Positions 23,135 through 31,570 of a stretch of DNA of 42,986 bases are shown piece after piece. The notes below the pieces were generated by a model. It was not told the origin of the DNA, searched no databases, and worked only from the letters and a program-made list of their open reading frames with translations. This stretch comes from an uncultured Bacteroidota bacterium (GTDB taxonomy: Bacteria; Bacteroidota; Bacteroidia; Chitinophagales; Saprospiraceae). The stretch spans positions 1 through 42,986 of the forward strand of contig CAIYFY010000198.1 of the NCBI GenBank assembly GCA_903925535.1. The letters are read 5' to 3'. A program made the translations under genes and the position numbers. Every line of letters begins with the position of its first letter. Position 1 is the first letter of the stretch.

Positions 23135-25402
23135 CTAATTGTCGGATCGGGTTACATTGGACACCCATTCAAACTTGCGCAATTCCAGGATAGCCCGCTG
23201 CAACTGGTCCGTATTGACAACAATAAGGCCCAGATGCCCTTCGAAGTAGCCTCCTTCACCTCTTATTTCAAACGATCTGATATTGATCCCCAGGTCGTAA
23301 ATCCTGTTTGTCAGTTGCTGAATGACTCCGGGGCCTGTGTCAATACCTGTTACCACCACATGAGCCAGAAAGTCTGATCGTGAAATATTGCCCCAGGTGG
23401 CTGAAAGAATCCTGTGGCCGTAATGAGCGTAGAGATTACTGGCATTCGGGCACGACGTCCGGTGTATCCTGGCGCCACCGGTTGTAAGGACAAATGCAAA
23501 GATTTCATCGCCCTGCACAGGATTGCAGCATGTTGCAAAGGAGTGCTGGTAATAACTGCCGGGCTCATTGTTGATAATGATTTCCGGTTTGATTTCCGGC
23601 TTGTTCTTCCTGAAAACCGGCGCTTCCTGCGTTCGGGGTTTAGGCTGCTCGATTTCAACAAGCATGTTGCCATCGGCCCTGAACTTCCGGTTGACTTTCC
23701 GAAGGTCCACCTGGCTCAGATAAATAGCACTCAGAAATTCGGTTCTGTTCAGAAAACCGTACCACTTGACAAGCGTATCGCAGTTTTCTTCAAAGGAAAC
23801 CTTCAGGTTGTTCAGTTTGCGCTCGAGAATTTCCTTTCCGAAGTCGGCCTGAACTTTTTTCTCCTCCTTCAGTGCAGCACGAATCCTGTTTTTGGCCTTG
23901 GATGTGACAACGTTCTGAAGCCAGTCTTCGGTGGGCTTCTGGTTCTTGTCTGTAAGAATTTCCAGCTGATCCCCTTCACTCAGCTTGTGAAAGATAGGAA
24001 CCAGACGGTTATTAATCTTGACAGACCTGCAGGTACAGCCCAGATCGGAGTGGATACTGAATGCGAAATCAAGGGCGGTTGCCCCTTCTGGCAGCGTTTT
24101 CATCTCACCTTTCGGGGTAAAAACGTGTATTTCCTCCGTAAACAACTCACTCCGGATATCGGCCAGAAGTTCTATGGCGTTACCCGATGAGTTTTCGATC
24201 GTTTCTCTTATTCGCTGCAACCATATTTCATACACATCTGCATCGCCTTTTTTGCCGCCCGATTTGTACTTCCAGTGTGCTGCAACCCCCCGCTCGGCTA
24301 TATCGTTCATACGCTCGCTGCGAATCTGAACCTCCACAAATTTATTGTCAATGCCGAGGACTGTAGTCTGCAGCGACTCATAACCATTTGACTTGGGCGT
24401 GGTGATCCAGTCGCGCAGACGCTCCGGAACAGGCTGGAAGTGGTCGGTTACATGCGAGTACAATTCCCATGCACGTCTTTTTTCCCATTCTCTGGGCGCT
24501 TCAAATATTACCCTGACCGCAAAAAGGTCATATATATCCTCAAAAGGGACATGCTTGGTGTGAATTTTTCGCCATATCGCAAAAATGGATTTCGGCCGGC
24601 CAATTACCCGGTGTTTATAGCCGAGGTCCTTAAAAATATCCTGAAGTTTTTTGATGAATTTGTCTATATATTCAGAGCGTGACTTGAGCTTTTCCTCCAG
24701 TTTTCGGGCAATATCCTTGTATTCATCCGGATGCTGAATCTTGAAGCAGATATCTTCCAGTTCTGTTTTTATCTTCTGGAGGCCAAGGCGGTGAGCCACC
24801 GGAGCATATATATAGGTCGTTTCTGCAGCTATCTTTTTCTGGGACTTGTCGGACATGCTCCTGATAGTACGCATGTTGTGAAGGCGGTCGGCCAGCTTGA
24901 TCAGAACAACCCTCACATCTATAAGCATGGTACGCAATACCTTCGACAGATTTTCGGCTTGCGGACTTTCAGAGTTATGCAGACCGTCGAGTTTGGTCAG
25001 ACCGTCAACAATCAGCGCCACCCTGTCGCCAAACTGATTGTGAATTTCTTTCAGCGTAACATTGGTATCTTCCACCACATCGTGCAGGAGAGCACATACG
25101 GCTGCCGTAGGGCCCAAACCAATCTCTTCGACACAAATACGAGCCACCTCAATTGGATGAGTGATATAAGGCTCTCCCGTTTTTCTCCGCTGCTCTTTGT
25201 GTGCTTCCACCGCCATTTCGTAAGCTGCGCGCAAAAGCCTTAAATCTTTCTCCTCAAGTGGTGTCTTGAATGAATGCAGCAGATTTCTGTATGATTGAGT
25301 AATCAACTGGCGGTCGGCATCTTCGTCGTAGTGCGCCTCGTGCAGAGTTTCCGGAACAGATGCCGATTGTCTATGTAGTTCTTGCATCACGTCTTCGCTC
25401 AT
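23135..25402 (-). CDS. rel: RelA/SpoT family (p)ppGpp synthetase/hydrolase
   Basis: Known role: makes and degrades the alarmone (p)ppGpp in the stringent response, in the cytoplasm and on ribosomes. Seen: 755 codons with domains in the usual order. The HD hydrolase (about 50-200) has HPIEVARI and the intact HDVVED motif. The synthetase (about 240-370) has GRPKSIFAIWRKI, DLFAVRVIFE and SNGYESLQTTV. The TGS domain (about 405-465) has FTPKGEMKTLPEGATALDFAFSIH. A linker with Cys residues (HSFATCCNPVQGDEIFAFV) follows, then a C-terminal ACT domain (about 675-755). The intact HD motif supports a bifunctional enzyme. The start ATG is 212 bases from tRNA-Leu, divergent. Confidence 0.95.
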   Translation of the reverse strand: MSEDVMQELHRQSASVPETLHEAHYDEDADRQLITQSYRNLLHSFKTPLEEKDLRLLRAAYEMAVEAHKEQRRKTGEPYITHPIEVARICVEEIGLGPTAAVCALLHDVVEDTNVTLKEIHNQFGDRVALIVDGLTKLDGLHNSESPQAENLSKVLRTMLIDVRVVLIKLADRLHNMRTIRSMSDKSQKKIAAETTYIYAPVAHRLGLQKIKTELEDICFKIQHPDEYKDIARKLEEKLKSRSEYIDKFIKKLQDIFKDLGYKHRVIGRPKSIFAIWRKIHTKHVPFEDIYDLFAVRVIFEAPREWEKRRAWELYSHVTDHFQPVPERLRDWITTPKSNGYESLQTTVLGIDNKFVEVQIRSERMNDIAERGVAAHWKYKSGGKKGDADVYEIWLQRIRETIENSSGNAIELLADIRSELFTEEIHVFTPKGEMKTLPEGATALDFAFSIHSDLGCTCRSVKINNRLVPIFHKLSEGDQLEILTDKNQKPTEDWLQNVVTSKAKNRIRAALKEEKKVQADFGKEILERKLNNLKVSFEENCDTLVKWYGFLNRTEFLSAIYLSQVDLRKVNRKFRADGNMLVEIEQPKPRTQEAPVFRKNKPEIKPEIIINNEPGSYYQHSFATCCNPVQGDEIFAFVLTTGGARIHRTSCPNASNLYAHYGHRILSATWGNISRSDFLAHVVVTGIDTGPGVIQQLTNRIYDLGINIRSFEIRGEGGYFEGHLGLIVVNTDQLQRAILELRKFEWVSNVTRSDN

Positions 25403-25508
25403 TTTTATTAAATTAAACGGTAAATATAGTGAATTTTAATGATTAACACTTTGTTTTTGTCTTTTTTGCCCCTTTTTTCATTTATTTATGAAGAATCTAC
25501 ATTAGTGT

Positions 25509-25519
25509 TTTGTCAAATT
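25509..25519. repeat. TTTGTCAAATT dyad, copy 1 (in the tRNA-Leu promoter region)
   Basis: 11-base direct repeat whose core TTTG-T-CAAA is also an inverted repeat. This copy lies immediately upstream of the TACTTTTG element; the other copy is at 25740-25750, beyond the tRNA. Confidence 0.4.
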
Positions 25520-25522
25520 CCG

Positions 25523-25530
25523 TACTTTTG
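25523..25530 (+). promoter_or_regulatory. -7 promoter element (TACTTTTG) for tRNA-Leu and possibly tig-clpP-clpX
   Basis: Exact TAnnTTTG match in an AT-rich region, 84 bases upstream of the tRNA 5' end. The rest of the 212-base gap between rel and the tRNA holds T-rich runs (25450-25480) with no open frame. Confidence 0.5.
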
Positions 25531-25591
25531 CACTCCTTTTGGACAGCTCTACTCATCTATCGGTGATTGCGCTGTCCTGCAAACGGGAAAC

Positions 25592-25611
25592 GGGTCTGCC
25601 GAGGCGGACCC
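25592..25611 (+). other. GC-rich hairpin in the tRNA-Leu leader
   Basis: 8-bp stem (gggtctgc with gcggaccc, one G-U pair) closed by a CGAG loop, ending three bases before the tRNA 5' end. No T-run follows, so it is not a terminator. It may help present the precursor to RNase P (inference). Confidence 0.5.
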
Positions 25612-25614
25612 GAA

Positions 25615-25696
25615 GCGGGCGTGGCGAAATTGGTAGACGTACCAGACTTAGGATCTGGCGCCGCGAGGCATGGGGGTTCGAGTCCCTCCGCCCGCA
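25615..25696 (+). tRNA. tRNA-Leu (anticodon UAG)
   Basis: Folds as a class II tRNA. The 7-bp acceptor stem is GCGGGCG with CGCCCGC, and the D arm has GG (aattggtagac). The anticodon stem CCAGA/TCTGG has loop CTTAGGA, giving UAG at 25649-25651. A variable arm is present, and the T arm has TTCGAGT. The discriminator is A and no CCA is encoded. It would read CUN leucine codons. Its 3' end is 108 bases before the tig start, with no convincing terminator between, so read-through into tig is possible. Confidence 0.96.
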
Positions 25697-25739
25697 CTCA
25701 CACCACTTCAGTCGGATTTGCCGTTGGGCGACAGACTGC

Positions 25740-25750
25740 TTTGTCAAATT
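25740..25750. repeat. TTTGTCAAATT dyad, copy 2 (upstream of tig)
   Basis: Identical to 25509-25519, 231 bases downstream of it and 54 bases before the trigger-factor start codon. Confidence 0.4.
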
Positions 25751-25804
25751 GCAATCAGTCATTACACCCGGCAGTTCACTTCAACAATACAAAAATACCG
25801 ATAT

Positions 25805-27214
25805 ATGCCCACCGTTGTCCGCCAAGATTTAGACAACACCTCCGCCATCCTGAAAGTAACCGTTACCAGAGAGGATCTCAAACCAAAACTCGATGCCGAA
25901 CTGAAGAAGTTTCGCCAGAGAGCACCATTAAAGGGCTTCCGCCAGGGACAGGCTCCCATCGAGCATATTAAAAAGCTTTATGGCGCGTCCATTTTCGCAG
26001 ACACCCTGAATGACATGGTTGCTGACGAACTGTATGGTTATCTCAGAGACAGCAAGCTGGACGTTCTTGGCCAGCCGCTTCCTGTTGAGAGTCAGGAGAA
26101 GTTTTCCTTCAAAATAAGCAATCCGGATCCCGAGTATGTGATCAGTTACGAAGTCGGGTTTGTTCCCGAATTTGAGCTGAAAGGTCTCGACAAGTCCTGT
26201 GTATTTGAACGCCTTGAGGTTTCCAATCTGGATGAACTGGCCCAGGAGGATCTGGACTACGCCCGTCGCCGGATGGGTAAAACCACCGAGGTCGAGGATA
26301 CAATCCAGGAAAATGACATGATAAAAATTGCTGCCAGAGAGCTGGACGGTGATTCGGTCAGGGAGGGTGGACTCGAGACGACGATGAGTTTTCTGGTAAA
26401 GAGTATTGCAAACGAGGAGGTAAAGGCAAAACTGCTTGGCATGAAAGCCGGAGACACCCTCCGTTTCAACGCGCGCTCCCTCGAGGGCTACGAAAAGGAG
26501 GATATGTACCGCAAGTATGTCCTGAATCTCGACCCGTCGGATAAAAGGGAGGTCGGTGATATGTTTGAGGGGACCATTGAATCGGTAAGCCGTTTGCAGG
26601 AAGCTGAAATGAACGAAGAGTTCTTCAAGAGCTACTTCAACAACGATACTATAACAACAGCAGATGCTGCTATCGAGGAACTCAAGAAGGGTATCAGGCG
26701 CTTCTATGATACGCGCGCCGATGCTGTTCTGATGAGAAAACTTCAGGATCACCTCATGGATCTGAACAAAATTGACCTGCCTGAAAAATTTCTCAAGCGC
26801 TGGCTGGCAGCCACCAACAAGGGAGAACTTTCCGGGGAGCAGATAGAGAACGAATTTCCTGCTTTCGCCGAAAACCTTCGCTGGACGGTAATTCGGGATA
26901 ATATCAAGGAGCGCTTTTCCATTGAAGTAACCGACGAGGACATACGCGCAGCCTTCACACAGAAGCTCCGCAACTATTTCAGCTTCGAAATGCCTGAGCA
27001 TCTGCTCGATTCAACCATCAACCGAATGATGGAAAACAAGAAAGATGTGGAAGAGACCCAGCGTGATATTGAACTCGAAAAGTTGTTCAATGCCATCCGG
27101 GATCAGGTTTCAATCACCGAAAAGCCCGTGAGCTCGTCGGAACTGCATGAAATAGTTGATTCACTGAACGCGGCGGCCAGAAAAGAACAGCAGGCATCTG
27201 ACATCGAGCTGTAA
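25805..27214 (+). CDS. tig: Trigger factor, ribosome-associated chaperone
   Basis: Known role: binds the ribosome exit site at L23 and shields nascent chains. Seen: 469 codons from ATG 25805. The N-terminal ribosome-binding domain (1-110) has the signature loop as GFRQGQAP in place of the common GFRxGxxP with basic residues. The middle (about 150-240) corresponds to the PPIase position but looks degenerate, as in other Bacteroidota trigger factors. The helical C-terminal chaperone domain (about 250-450) has ELKKGIRRFYD and LDSTINRMMENKKDVEE. The in-frame upstream frame (from 25670) runs through the tRNA gene and was rejected as the start. clpP follows after 46 bases: the conserved tig-clpP-clpX order. 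Confidence 0.92.
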   Translation: MPTVVRQDLDNTSAILKVTVTREDLKPKLDAELKKFRQRAPLKGFRQGQAPIEHIKKLYGASIFADTLNDMVADELYGYLRDSKLDVLGQPLPVESQEKFSFKISNPDPEYVISYEVGFVPEFELKGLDKSCVFERLEVSNLDELAQEDLDYARRRMGKTTEVEDTIQENDMIKIAARELDGDSVREGGLETTMSFLVKSIANEEVKAKLLGMKAGDTLRFNARSLEGYEKEDMYRKYVLNLDPSDKREVGDMFEGTIESVSRLQEAEMNEEFFKSYFNNDTITTADAAIEELKKGIRRFYDTRADAVLMRKLQDHLMDLNKIDLPEKFLKRWLAATNKGELSGEQIENEFPAFAENLRWTVIRDNIKERFSIEVTDEDIRAAFTQKLRNYFSFEMPEHLLDSTINRMMENKKDVEETQRDIELEKLFNAIRDQVSITEKPVSSSELHEIVDSLNAAARKEQQASDIEL

Positions 27215-27260
27215 CCTTTTGAGAACTGATTTGTTTTAAATGCCTCAATAACTGTTTATT

Positions 27261-27953
27261 ATGTTCGACAAACACGAATTTCAGAAGTACGCTACCAGGC
27301 ACCTCGGAATGAGCAGTATGCACCTTGAAAGGTATATGGCTGCTTCGGTTCCCAATATTCAGGCATTCACTCCGGCCGTTATCGAGGAACGCCCCATGCA
27401 CGCCACACAGCTCGACGTTTTCAGCCGACTGATGATGGATCGCATTATCTTCCTCGGTGTACCCGTAGATTATTATGTCTCCAACGTGATTCAGGCTCAG
27501 CTCTTGTTTATGGAGTCAACGGATCCCAAGCGCGATATCCAGATTTTTATCAACAGTCCCGGCGGGTCTGTGATTGATGGACTGGGTATTTACGATACGA
27601 TGCAGTATGTATCTCCCGATATTGCCACAATCTGTACTGGCCTCGCAGCCAGCATGGGTGCTGTACTGCTTGCTGCCGGCGCCAAGGGCAAGCGCAGTTG
27701 TCTGAAACACAGTCAGATTATGCTGCACCAACCGAGTGGTGGCGCACAGGGTCAGGTATCTGATATCGAGATATCTTACAAGCTGATCAAAAAAATGCAG
27801 AAATCTCTGTACGATATTCTCAGTTCACACACAGGTCAGTCCTATGAAAAAGTAGAGGCAGACTGTGACCGCGATAACTGGCTCACAGGAGAAGAGGCAA
27901 AAGCTTACGGGCTTATTGACGAAGTTCTTGACAGGGCGAAACCCCAAAAATAA
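27261..27953 (+). CDS. clpP: ATP-dependent Clp protease proteolytic subunit
   Basis: Known role: serine protease tetradecamer fed by ClpX or ClpA/C unfoldases. Seen: 230 codons. Catalytic triad Ser131 (GLAASMGAVLL), His156 (QIMLHQPSGG) and Asp205 (DCDRDNWL). Also IFINSPGGSVIDGLGIYDTM, the oxyanion-forming glycine strand. About 40 residues before the mature fold may be a propeptide removed by self-cleavage, as in other ClpPs. clpX starts 5 bases after the stop, so the two are translated from one transcript. Confidence 0.96.
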   Translation: MFDKHEFQKYATRHLGMSSMHLERYMAASVPNIQAFTPAVIEERPMHATQLDVFSRLMMDRIIFLGVPVDYYVSNVIQAQLLFMESTDPKRDIQIFINSPGGSVIDGLGIYDTMQYVSPDIATICTGLAASMGAVLLAAGAKGKRSCLKHSQIMLHQPSGGAQGQVSDIEISYKLIKKMQKSLYDILSSHTGQSYEKVEADCDRDNWLTGEEAKAYGLIDEVLDRAKPQK

Positions 27954-27958
27954 ACCAG

Positions 27959-29257
27959 ATGATCAAGAAAGGTAATCCGCCTCAAAACCATTGCTCATTC
28001 TGCGGACGCGGTGAAGAAGACGCCATGATTCTTATCTCGGGTATCGAAGGAAGGATTTGTGAGGTTTGCACCGACAAGGCGCAGGAAATCATTGACCAGG
28101 AATTGCGCAAGGCCGGTGTTGAGCCCCAGCGCAAGCCGGCACCCAAGAAAGAAGGAGCGTACAGTGGGCCTTTGAAGCTTTTACCGCCTAAAGGTATCAA
28201 GCAGATTCTGGATGAATACGTGATTGGTCAGGAAGAAGCCAAAAAGGTGCTCTCTGTGGCTGTTTACAATCACTACAAGCGCCTCCAGCAGCTCGAATCC
28301 GGTAATGCAAAAGCACTCGACGATGTCGAAATTGAAAAGTCAAACGTGTTTTTTATCGGGCAGACAGGCACTGGAAAAACGTTGATGGCCAAAACTATTG
28401 CCAGACTGCTTCATGTGCCCTTCACTATTGTTGACGCCACGGTTTTCACCGAAGCAGGTTATGTGGGAGAAGATGTGGAGAGTATTCTGTCCCGCTTGCT
28501 CCAGGTTTGCGATTACGACGAGAAGGCTGCCGAACGCGGTATTGTCTATATTGACGAGATTGACAAAATTGCACGAAAGCAGGATAATCCCTCCATCACC
28601 CGCGATGTGTCGGGCGAAGGGGTTCAGCAGGGCATGCTGAAAATTCTGGAGGGATCCGAGGTGCTTGTCCCCCCGCAGGGCGGCCGCAAACACCCCGAAC
28701 AGAAACTCGTCAAAATTAATACGCACAATATTCTCTTTATCTGCGGTGGTGCTTTCGACGGTATCGAAAAAATTATCGCCCGCAGGGTGAATACGCAGGT
28801 AATCGGTTACGGCAAAAAGGACATGGAAGAGATTGACAAGGAAAATCTCCTCCAGTATGTGAGTGCCCAGGATGTCAAAACATTCGGACTCATTCCCGAA
28901 CTTGTCGGACGACTCCCTGTAATTGCGCATCTCGAACCGCTCGACAGGGAATCGCTCAAGCGCATCCTCACCGAGCCGAAGAACGCGCTGATACGTCAGT
29001 ACAGGAAGCTCTTTGCCATGGAGGATATCGAGCTTGTTCTCCAGCCAGAAGCCGTTGATATGATCGCAGAGAAGGCTTTCGAATTCAAACTCGGAGCGCG
29101 CGGACTTCGCGCACTTTGCGAAAGCCTGCTCACGGATGCCATGTTCGAGCTCCCGGGTTCGGTGGAGAAAGGTGAAACCCGACAGTTAATTATTGACGCC
29201 AGTTACGTCAGGGAAAAACTGGAAGGAGCCCGAAAAGCCAAACTCAAGGCTGCCTGA
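27959..29257 (+). CDS. clpX: ClpX, ATP-dependent unfoldase of ClpXP
   Basis: Known role: AAA+ hexamer that recognises tagged substrates, unfolds them and feeds ClpP. Seen: 432 codons. The N-terminal C4 zinc finger (Cys12, 15, 34 and 37) is intact. Walker A is GQTGTGKT, Walker B is VYIDEIDKI, the pore loop is GYVGED, the RKH loop is GGRKHPEQK, and sensor 2 is GARGLRA. The IGF-type ClpP-docking loop appears as FIC-GG-AFDGIEK. Followed by a strong terminator that ends the tig-clpP-clpX transcript. Confidence 0.97.
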   Translation: MIKKGNPPQNHCSFCGRGEEDAMILISGIEGRICEVCTDKAQEIIDQELRKAGVEPQRKPAPKKEGAYSGPLKLLPPKGIKQILDEYVIGQEEAKKVLSVAVYNHYKRLQQLESGNAKALDDVEIEKSNVFFIGQTGTGKTLMAKTIARLLHVPFTIVDATVFTEAGYVGEDVESILSRLLQVCDYDEKAAERGIVYIDEIDKIARKQDNPSITRDVSGEGVQQGMLKILEGSEVLVPPQGGRKHPEQKLVKINTHNILFICGGAFDGIEKIIARRVNTQVIGYGKKDMEEIDKENLLQYVSAQDVKTFGLIPELVGRLPVIAHLEPLDRESLKRILTEPKNALIRQYRKLFAMEDIELVLQPEAVDMIAEKAFEFKLGARGLRALCESLLTDAMFELPGSVEKGETRQLIIDASYVREKLEGARKAKLKAA

Positions 29258-29270
29258 GTCAGAGCATATC

Positions 29271-29342
29271 CAGTAGCCTCATCCGGCCATCATCCTGCTC
29301 TTGTTAGCAGGTTGGTTGCCGGATGAGGCTACTGTGTTTTTA
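29271..29342 (+). terminator. Rho-independent terminator of tig-clpP-clpX, nested hairpin
   Basis: A 17-bp perfect stem (29271-29287 with 29318-29334) encloses a second hairpin (cctgct 29294-29299 with agcagg 29306-29311). A T-rich tail follows (tgtttttat). It lies between the convergent clpX and ruvC genes; the ruvC stop codon is inside the tail. Confidence 0.88.
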
Positions 29343-29906
29343 TCCTTTTCTCCCCGGATTATCCTTCAGAAAAGCATCCCATCCGCTGTACGTTTTTCTT
29401 CCTCCCGCCAGCGGCCCGGATGACTGGTACCAGTGGCACAGTGCTGCGGCCAGGGCATCTGTAGCATCGAAGTACTTTTCAGAGAATTTTGTGCGCAGAA
29501 TACTCTCCAGCATACCGGCTACCTGCTCTTTGGATGCATTTCCATTTCCTGTTACCGCTTTCTTTATCTTTTTGGGCATATATTCGGTAATGGCAAGTCC
29601 GTTTACCATGCCGGCTGCTATGGCAACACCCTGTGCTCTGCCCAGTTTGAGCATTGATTGTACGTTTTTTCCAAAAAATGGCGCTTCAATTGCCATCTGA
29701 ACAGGTTTGTGCTGCAGGATGATATCCTGTACCTGCTCGAAGATATACCGGAGTTTTTCAGTGGCTTCATCACTGATATGGGTAAAGGTTACCACGCCCA
29801 TTTCGAGAACCCGGATATTCTTCTTGTCTGCATCAATTATGGCAAATCCGAGTACGTTGGTGCCGGGATCAATCCCCAGTATGCGCACAGGCGCTGATAG
29901 CTCCAT
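29340..29906 (-). CDS. ruvC: Crossover junction endodeoxyribonuclease RuvC
   Basis: Known role: resolves Holliday junctions by paired nicks. Seen: 188 codons. Catalytic acidic residues are Asp13 (LGIDPGT), Glu74 (MAIEAPFFGKN), and Asp147 and Asp150 (FDATDALAAALCH). Length and order fit RuvC. The start codon overlaps the stop of the ABC-2 permease gene by one base (TGATG), so translation is probably coupled. It is the last gene of the minus-strand operon that starts near 32704. Confidence 0.96.
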   Translation of the reverse strand: MELSAPVRILGIDPGTNVLGFAIIDADKKNIRVLEMGVVTFTHISDEATEKLRYIFEQVQDIILQHKPVQMAIEAPFFGKNVQSMLKLGRAQGVAIAAGMVNGLAITEYMPKKIKKAVTGNGNASKEQVAGMLESILRTKFSEKYFDATDALAAALCHWYQSSGPLAGGRKTYSGWDAFLKDNPGRKG

Positions 29907-31012
29907 CAGAGTCGGTCTTTAAAGTTTCGAAGGCTGAGTGTCAGGAAAACGAGCGCCATTCCTCCCATAACAAGGGTGTGCTTCCACAGTACATCGAGGC
30001 CCACGCCTTTTATCATGATGCCTTTTACAATCGGGTTAAACCACGTGGCTGGAATGGCACTGCCTATCACCTGAAGTGGAACCGGCATGCTTTCCCGCGG
30101 GAAGATGAACCCGGATAACAATACCGTTGGCATCATCAGTCCGAGTGCCGAGATAAACATGGCGCTCATCTGATCTTTTACTTTTGTACTGATAAAAATT
30201 CCGAGTGACAGGGCGACAAACATGTATAGCAGACACTCTGCAGCGAGGAGCAGTGCGGAGCCGGCCATCGGCATTCCGAAAACAAGAATACCCAGAATTA
30301 CCACTACCATTGCATTAACCATGGACAGAACCAGATACGGTGTCGTCTTGCCCAGTATAATCTGTAGCGGACGCAGCGGCGAAACCAGCAGAATCTCCAT
30401 GGTCCCCAGTTCCTTTTCGCGGGCGATGGTAATACTGGTCATCATGGCGGAAACAAGCATCAGAATCAGTGTCATCACGCCGGGTACAAAGTTGAAGGCG
30501 CCTTTCTGATCGGGATTGTAGCGCATACGGGTTTCCGTATTTATCATATAACCTGTATTTGTTACTCCGCTGCCAATCTGCCGCTGCTGGAAATCCTGAA
30601 CTATAGCGCCTACATAGTTGATAAGTGTAGTTGCAGTATTGGGGTCAGAAGCATCGCCGATGAGCTGTATTCCTGCACCTTCCTTTGCGGAGAGAGCTGC
30701 GAAGTCCGGTGGAATGATGACAGCCAGTTTGATTTTTCCTTTTCTGAAAGCTGGCTCCAGTTCTTCCTCGGACTTCAGCATCTGATCAATGTGAAAATAA
30801 CCGCTGGAAGAAAGTTTGTTGAGCAGGGCAATACTTTCCGAATCGCCGGAGTGATCGAGAACGGCAATAGATGCGTCTTTGATTTCATTGGTCAGAACGA
30901 ATCCGAAGAGTAGTACCTGTGCTACCGGCATGCCAAACAGAATCATGAGTGTTCTGCGGTCACGCATGATATGGAGAAATTCTTTTCGGATGAATGCAAG
31001 GAAACGGCCCAT
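29906..31012 (-). CDS. ABC-2 type transporter permease
   Basis: Seen: 368 codons. One membrane helix lies near the N-terminus (about 22-42), then a large extracytoplasmic domain (about 45-170), then five helices (about 172-365). ITIAREKELGTMEILLVSPLRPLQIILGK is the classic ABC-2 permease signature (YbhR/YhhJ type). Known: such permeases work as pairs with an ATPase and often an HlyD-type periplasmic adaptor. Odd: none of those genes is in the window; the neighbours are hpt (12 bases upstream) and ruvC (1-base overlap). The partner subunits must be elsewhere if the system is complete. Substrate unknown. Confidence 0.88.
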   Translation of the reverse strand: MGRFLAFIRKEFLHIMRDRRTLMILFGMPVAQVLLFGFVLTNEIKDASIAVLDHSGDSESIALLNKLSSSGYFHIDQMLKSEEELEPAFRKGKIKLAVIIPPDFAALSAKEGAGIQLIGDASDPNTATTLINYVGAIVQDFQQRQIGSGVTNTGYMINTETRMRYNPDQKGAFNFVPGVMTLILMLVSAMMTSITIAREKELGTMEILLVSPLRPLQIILGKTTPYLVLSMVNAMVVVILGILVFGMPMAGSALLLAAECLLYMFVALSLGIFISTKVKDQMSAMFISALGLMMPTVLLSGFIFPRESMPVPLQVIGSAIPATWFNPIVKGIMIKGVGLDVLWKHTLVMGGMALVFLTLSLRNFKDRL

Positions 31013-31024
31013 GGTGTGATATGA

Positions 31025-31564
31025 TTAAGACTGGCTTTCGAGAACCCACACGCCCGGCAAGTTTCTTCCCAGCTGGTCGTAATCGAGGCCATATCCTGCC
31101 ACAAATTTGTTTTCAATATCAAAACCGGTCAGATCCACCTGAATCGGGAAAACCTGCGCTTCGGGCTTTCTGAGAAATGCAGTGAGCGTGACGGAGGCTG
31201 GCTGCTGATTGTTGAGTGTTTGAAGAAACGCATGCAGGGTACGCCCTGTATCCACGATATCTTCCACAATGACAATATGCCTCCCGGCAATATTGGTATT
31301 CAGCTCCAGGGTTGTAGTCACCATACCGGTAGAACTTGTTCCTGAATAGGACGAAAGTGTTACAAAGGCCATTTCACAGGGAGCGCTGTATGCCCGTACC
31401 AGATCAGCGGCGAACATGAAGGCGCCGTTCAGTATGACTATAAACAGCGGATTTTTATCTCCCAGCCTGTTGAACAGTTCTTTACCCATTTCAGAGGTTC
31501 TCCTTTTGATTTCCTCCTCCGGTATCATGGGTACGAAGTTCAGATCATGCAGTCTGATTCTCAT
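31025..31564 (-). CDS. hpt: Hypoxanthine phosphoribosyltransferase
   Basis: Known role: purine salvage, transferring ribose-5-phosphate from PRPP to hypoxanthine and guanine. Seen: 179 codons. The PRPP-binding motif is IVEDIVDTGRTL, the flexible loop region is FVTLSSYSGTSSTGM, and the base-recognition region is FVAGYGLDYDQLGRNLPGVWVL. Cytoplasmic. It is the second gene of the four-gene minus-strand operon: 6 bases after the CapA-like gene and 12 bases before the ABC permease gene. Confidence 0.95.
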   Translation of the reverse strand: MRIRLHDLNFVPMIPEEEIKRRTSEMGKELFNRLGDKNPLFIVILNGAFMFAADLVRAYSAPCEMAFVTLSSYSGTSSTGMVTTTLELNTNIAGRHIVIVEDIVDTGRTLHAFLQTLNNQQPASVTLTAFLRKPEAQVFPIQVDLTGFDIENKFVAGYGLDYDQLGRNLPGVWVLESQS

Positions 31565-31570
31565 ATTTAT

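Noticed and set aside
25670..25804. In-frame upstream extension of trigger factor
   Set aside because: It would begin inside tRNA-Leu. The family N-terminus begins at the ATG at 25805.
25928..27001. 357-codon minus-strand open frame
   Set aside because: Antisense to tig, which has clear family motifs and sits in the conserved tig-clpP-clpX order.
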